NCBI GenBank assembly: GCA_028817755.1
Contig: JAPPPA010000042.1
Location: forward strand, 1 to 7,112
Length of the DNA: 7,112 nt
Source: Gammaproteobacteria bacterium
Lineage (GTDB): Bacteria > Pseudomonadota > Gammaproteobacteria > JAPPPA01
Direction of reading: 5' to 3'
Under the pieces are notes generated by a model. The model did not search any database. It was not told the DNA's origin and saw only the letters and a list, made by a program, of their open reading frames with translations. The stretch's first letter is position 1. Every line of letters begins with the position of its first letter. The position numbers and the translations under genes were made by a program. Positions 6,010-7,112 of the stretch are shown piece by piece.

Positions 6010-6527
6010 AATCAGCCCTAGGTTTAGCCTTTGCTGCCATCGCCGCGGCGATTATTGGCGCACTCAGCTATCAGGCTCTTAACGAGCGCCCCGCATACTC
6101 TGAAACCCCGTTGGAAAACCTACCCGCGTTTAGCCTAAAAGACATGCACGGCAATGAGCGCCACAGTAGTGAATGGCAAGGCAAAACGCTGTTGCTAAAT
6201 TTCTGGGCCACTTGGTGCCCACCTTGTCGTAAAGAAATTCCACTGCTGATCGACGCACAGGAGCAGCACGGCCCCGATGGCCTACAAGTTATTGGCATTG
6301 CTCTAGAGCAAGCCGAAAGCGTGCTGAAATATGCTGAAGAGATTGGTCTTACTTACCCAAGCTTAGTGGGCAATGTCGACGTTATTGATTTGGGCAATAA
6401 GCTGGGCAACCAAATTGGCGCATTGCCATTTACCGTACTGGTAGCGCCGGACGGCAAAATACTCGACCGCCATATGGGCGAGCTAAATCAAACCCAACTC
6501 GACGCGTTATTAGCGGCTGCGCGGTAA
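6006..6527 (+). CDS. Membrane-anchored TlpA/ResA-like periplasmic thioredoxin
   Basis: The 173-residue product has one N-terminal hydrophobic segment (about 4-24) that probably anchors it in the inner membrane with the rest in the periplasm. The thioredoxin fold has the active site WCPPC (Cys71, Cys74) after LLLNFWAT, and a cis-proline at Pro141 (ALPFT). This is the TlpA-like/AhpC-TSA-like layout used by reductases such as ResA, CcmG and TlpA that reduce apocytochrome c or other periplasmic thiols. The ATG at 6006 overlaps the dsbD stop as ATGA, with no strong ribosome binding site, so translation is probably coupled to dsbD. By context it is likely re-reduced by DsbD. WCPPC alone does not separate cytochrome maturation from other roles, and no ccm genes are nearby, so I give no symbol. 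Confidence 0.9.
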   Translation: MKSALGLAFAAIAAAIIGALSYQALNERPAYSETPLENLPAFSLKDMHGNERHSSEWQGKTLLLNFWATWCPPCRKEIPLLIDAQEQHGPDGLQVIGIALEQAESVLKYAEEIGLTYPSLVGNVDVIDLGNKLGNQIGALPFTVLVAPDGKILDRHMGELNQTQLDALLAAAR

Positions 6528-6537
6528 CCACGCAGCC
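6515..6537 (+). terminator. Possible terminator hairpin after the cutA-dsbD-tlpA run
   Basis: GGCTGCG (6515-6521) pairs with CGCAGCC (6531-6537), with two more G-C pairs inside after one mismatch, around the TAA stop codon (6525-6527). It is followed only by ACTGCTTTAG, so the U-tract is short and offset. It sits in the 27-base gap region between convergent genes. It may be a weak terminator or simply a stable hairpin at the gene end. On the minus strand no T tract follows. Confidence 0.4.
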
Positions 6538-6554
6538 ACTGCTTTAGATAACGC

Positions 6555-7112
6555 CTAGCCGCCGAAACGGTAACGAACACCTGCGCCTAAAATAATGTCA
6601 TCGTAGTCATCAATGCCCGCAACACTGCTGTCATCTTTGCTACGTTGCATCTTCAATTCTGCGCCTACGCTCCAACGCTCAGCTACAGCACTTTGCCAAC
6701 CTACGCCTAAGTTAAAAACGCTGTAATTGGTTTCCTCGCCGTTAGACAAATCAGCACGGCCCGCACCTACGCCCACTAAACCGTAAGCCTGGTGCTTACC
6801 GGCCAATTGGCCCCAAAGGTAATTGAGAGTGAGGTTATCAATGCCCTTGTCGTTATTAGACGGGCTGACGTCGATCGCCCAGCCTGCGTAGTTAAGCTCA
6901 ATGGCACGGCAATCTGAAAGGTTGTAACGCACATCAACCTCAAAGCCGGTACCACCGTCCGCTGAAAAGTCATTTTCACGAGCGCTGTCGGTAGAGATAC
7001 CTAGGCCAGAAACACCCACTGACCAGTGGTCGGCACTGGCTGGCGCAGACAAGAAAAGCGCGCCTGCGGCCAAGGCCGCCTGGCAGACCGATGACGGGAA
7101 AGACACCTTCTG
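6555..7112 (-). CDS. Small outer-membrane beta-barrel protein (OmpA/OmpX-like fold), 5' end beyond the window
   Basis: At least 183 residues are visible, ending with TAG at 6555-6557. A hydrophobic stretch ending PASA-DHW (cleavage near residue 25 counted from the GTG at 7104-7106) is a signal peptide. The mature part alternates polar and hydrophobic residues in repeated amphipathic strands with Gly and aromatic residues and acidic loops, typical of an eight-stranded outer-membrane barrel (OMP_b-brl-like). The GTG would give a signal peptide with no positive residue near the start. The frame stays open to the window edge and the codon just before GTG encodes Lys, so the real start is probably further upstream and the gene is listed as partial. 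The C-terminus is VRYRFGG, so the usual final Phe is followed by two Gly. It is convergent with the TlpA-like gene. The ligand or role is unknown. Confidence 0.8.
   Translation of the reverse strand, partial: QKVSFPSSVCQAALAAGALFLSAPASADHWSVGVSGLGISTDSARENDFSADGGTGFEVDVRYNLSDCRAIELNYAGWAIDVSPSNNDKGIDNLTLNYLWGQLAGKHQAYGLVGVGAGRADLSNGEETNYSVFNLGVGWQSAVAERWSVGAELKMQRSKDDSSVAGIDDYDDIILGAGVRYRFGG

Noticed and set aside
1..7112. CRISPR array, insertion sequence, prophage or defence island
   Set aside because: No spaced direct repeats, transposase, integrase or toxin-like genes are visible, and gene order is that of conserved chromosomal operons.

Overview
The window looks like chromosomal DNA from a gammaproteobacterium, probably free-living and perhaps marine. 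Base composition is moderate. Every long gene belongs to a well-known family, and groESL lies next to cutA-dsbD, a neighbourhood I recall from the E. coli chromosome. The groESL promoter carries a perfect CIRCE operator, which E. coli lacks but several other gammaproteobacterial lineages have, so this is not an enteric bacterium. A sodium/phosphate symporter is compatible with a sodium-rich habitat. The exact genus cannot be named from the sequence alone.

Layout. Positions 1-1466 hold a minus-strand pair: a NptA-type Na+/phosphate symporter, followed by a small, highly charged 89-residue protein of unknown function, ending at a strong hairpin terminator. Positions 1467-1797 are non-coding. 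They hold the end of the groESL transcript: a roughly 100-bp imperfect palindrome directly after the groEL stop codon, then two intrinsic terminators in tandem, and then the upstream region of the symporter gene. Positions 1798-3769 are groES-groEL on the minus strand. Their control region (3819-3873) has a sigma-32-like promoter, an overlapping sigma-70-like -10 and a CIRCE operator.

Divergently, from 3918, runs a plus-strand run of overlapping genes: cutA, dsbD and a membrane-anchored TlpA-like thioredoxin (to 6527). DsbD carries electrons from cytoplasmic thioredoxin across the inner membrane, and the TlpA-like protein is a plausible periplasmic recipient. Their ATGA overlap supports a shared job in thiol reduction or cytochrome c maturation. 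Convergent to this, from the right edge, is a small outer-membrane beta-barrel protein whose start probably lies outside the window.

Overall the window is mostly conserved housekeeping sequence. I see no CRISPR array, insertion sequence, prophage gene, tRNA or rRNA, and nothing that amounts to a new multi-gene system. The points most worth following up are the dual heat-shock control of groESL, the palindromic element after groEL, the strong preference for the leucine codon CTA in groEL, and the unknown small protein linked to the symporter.
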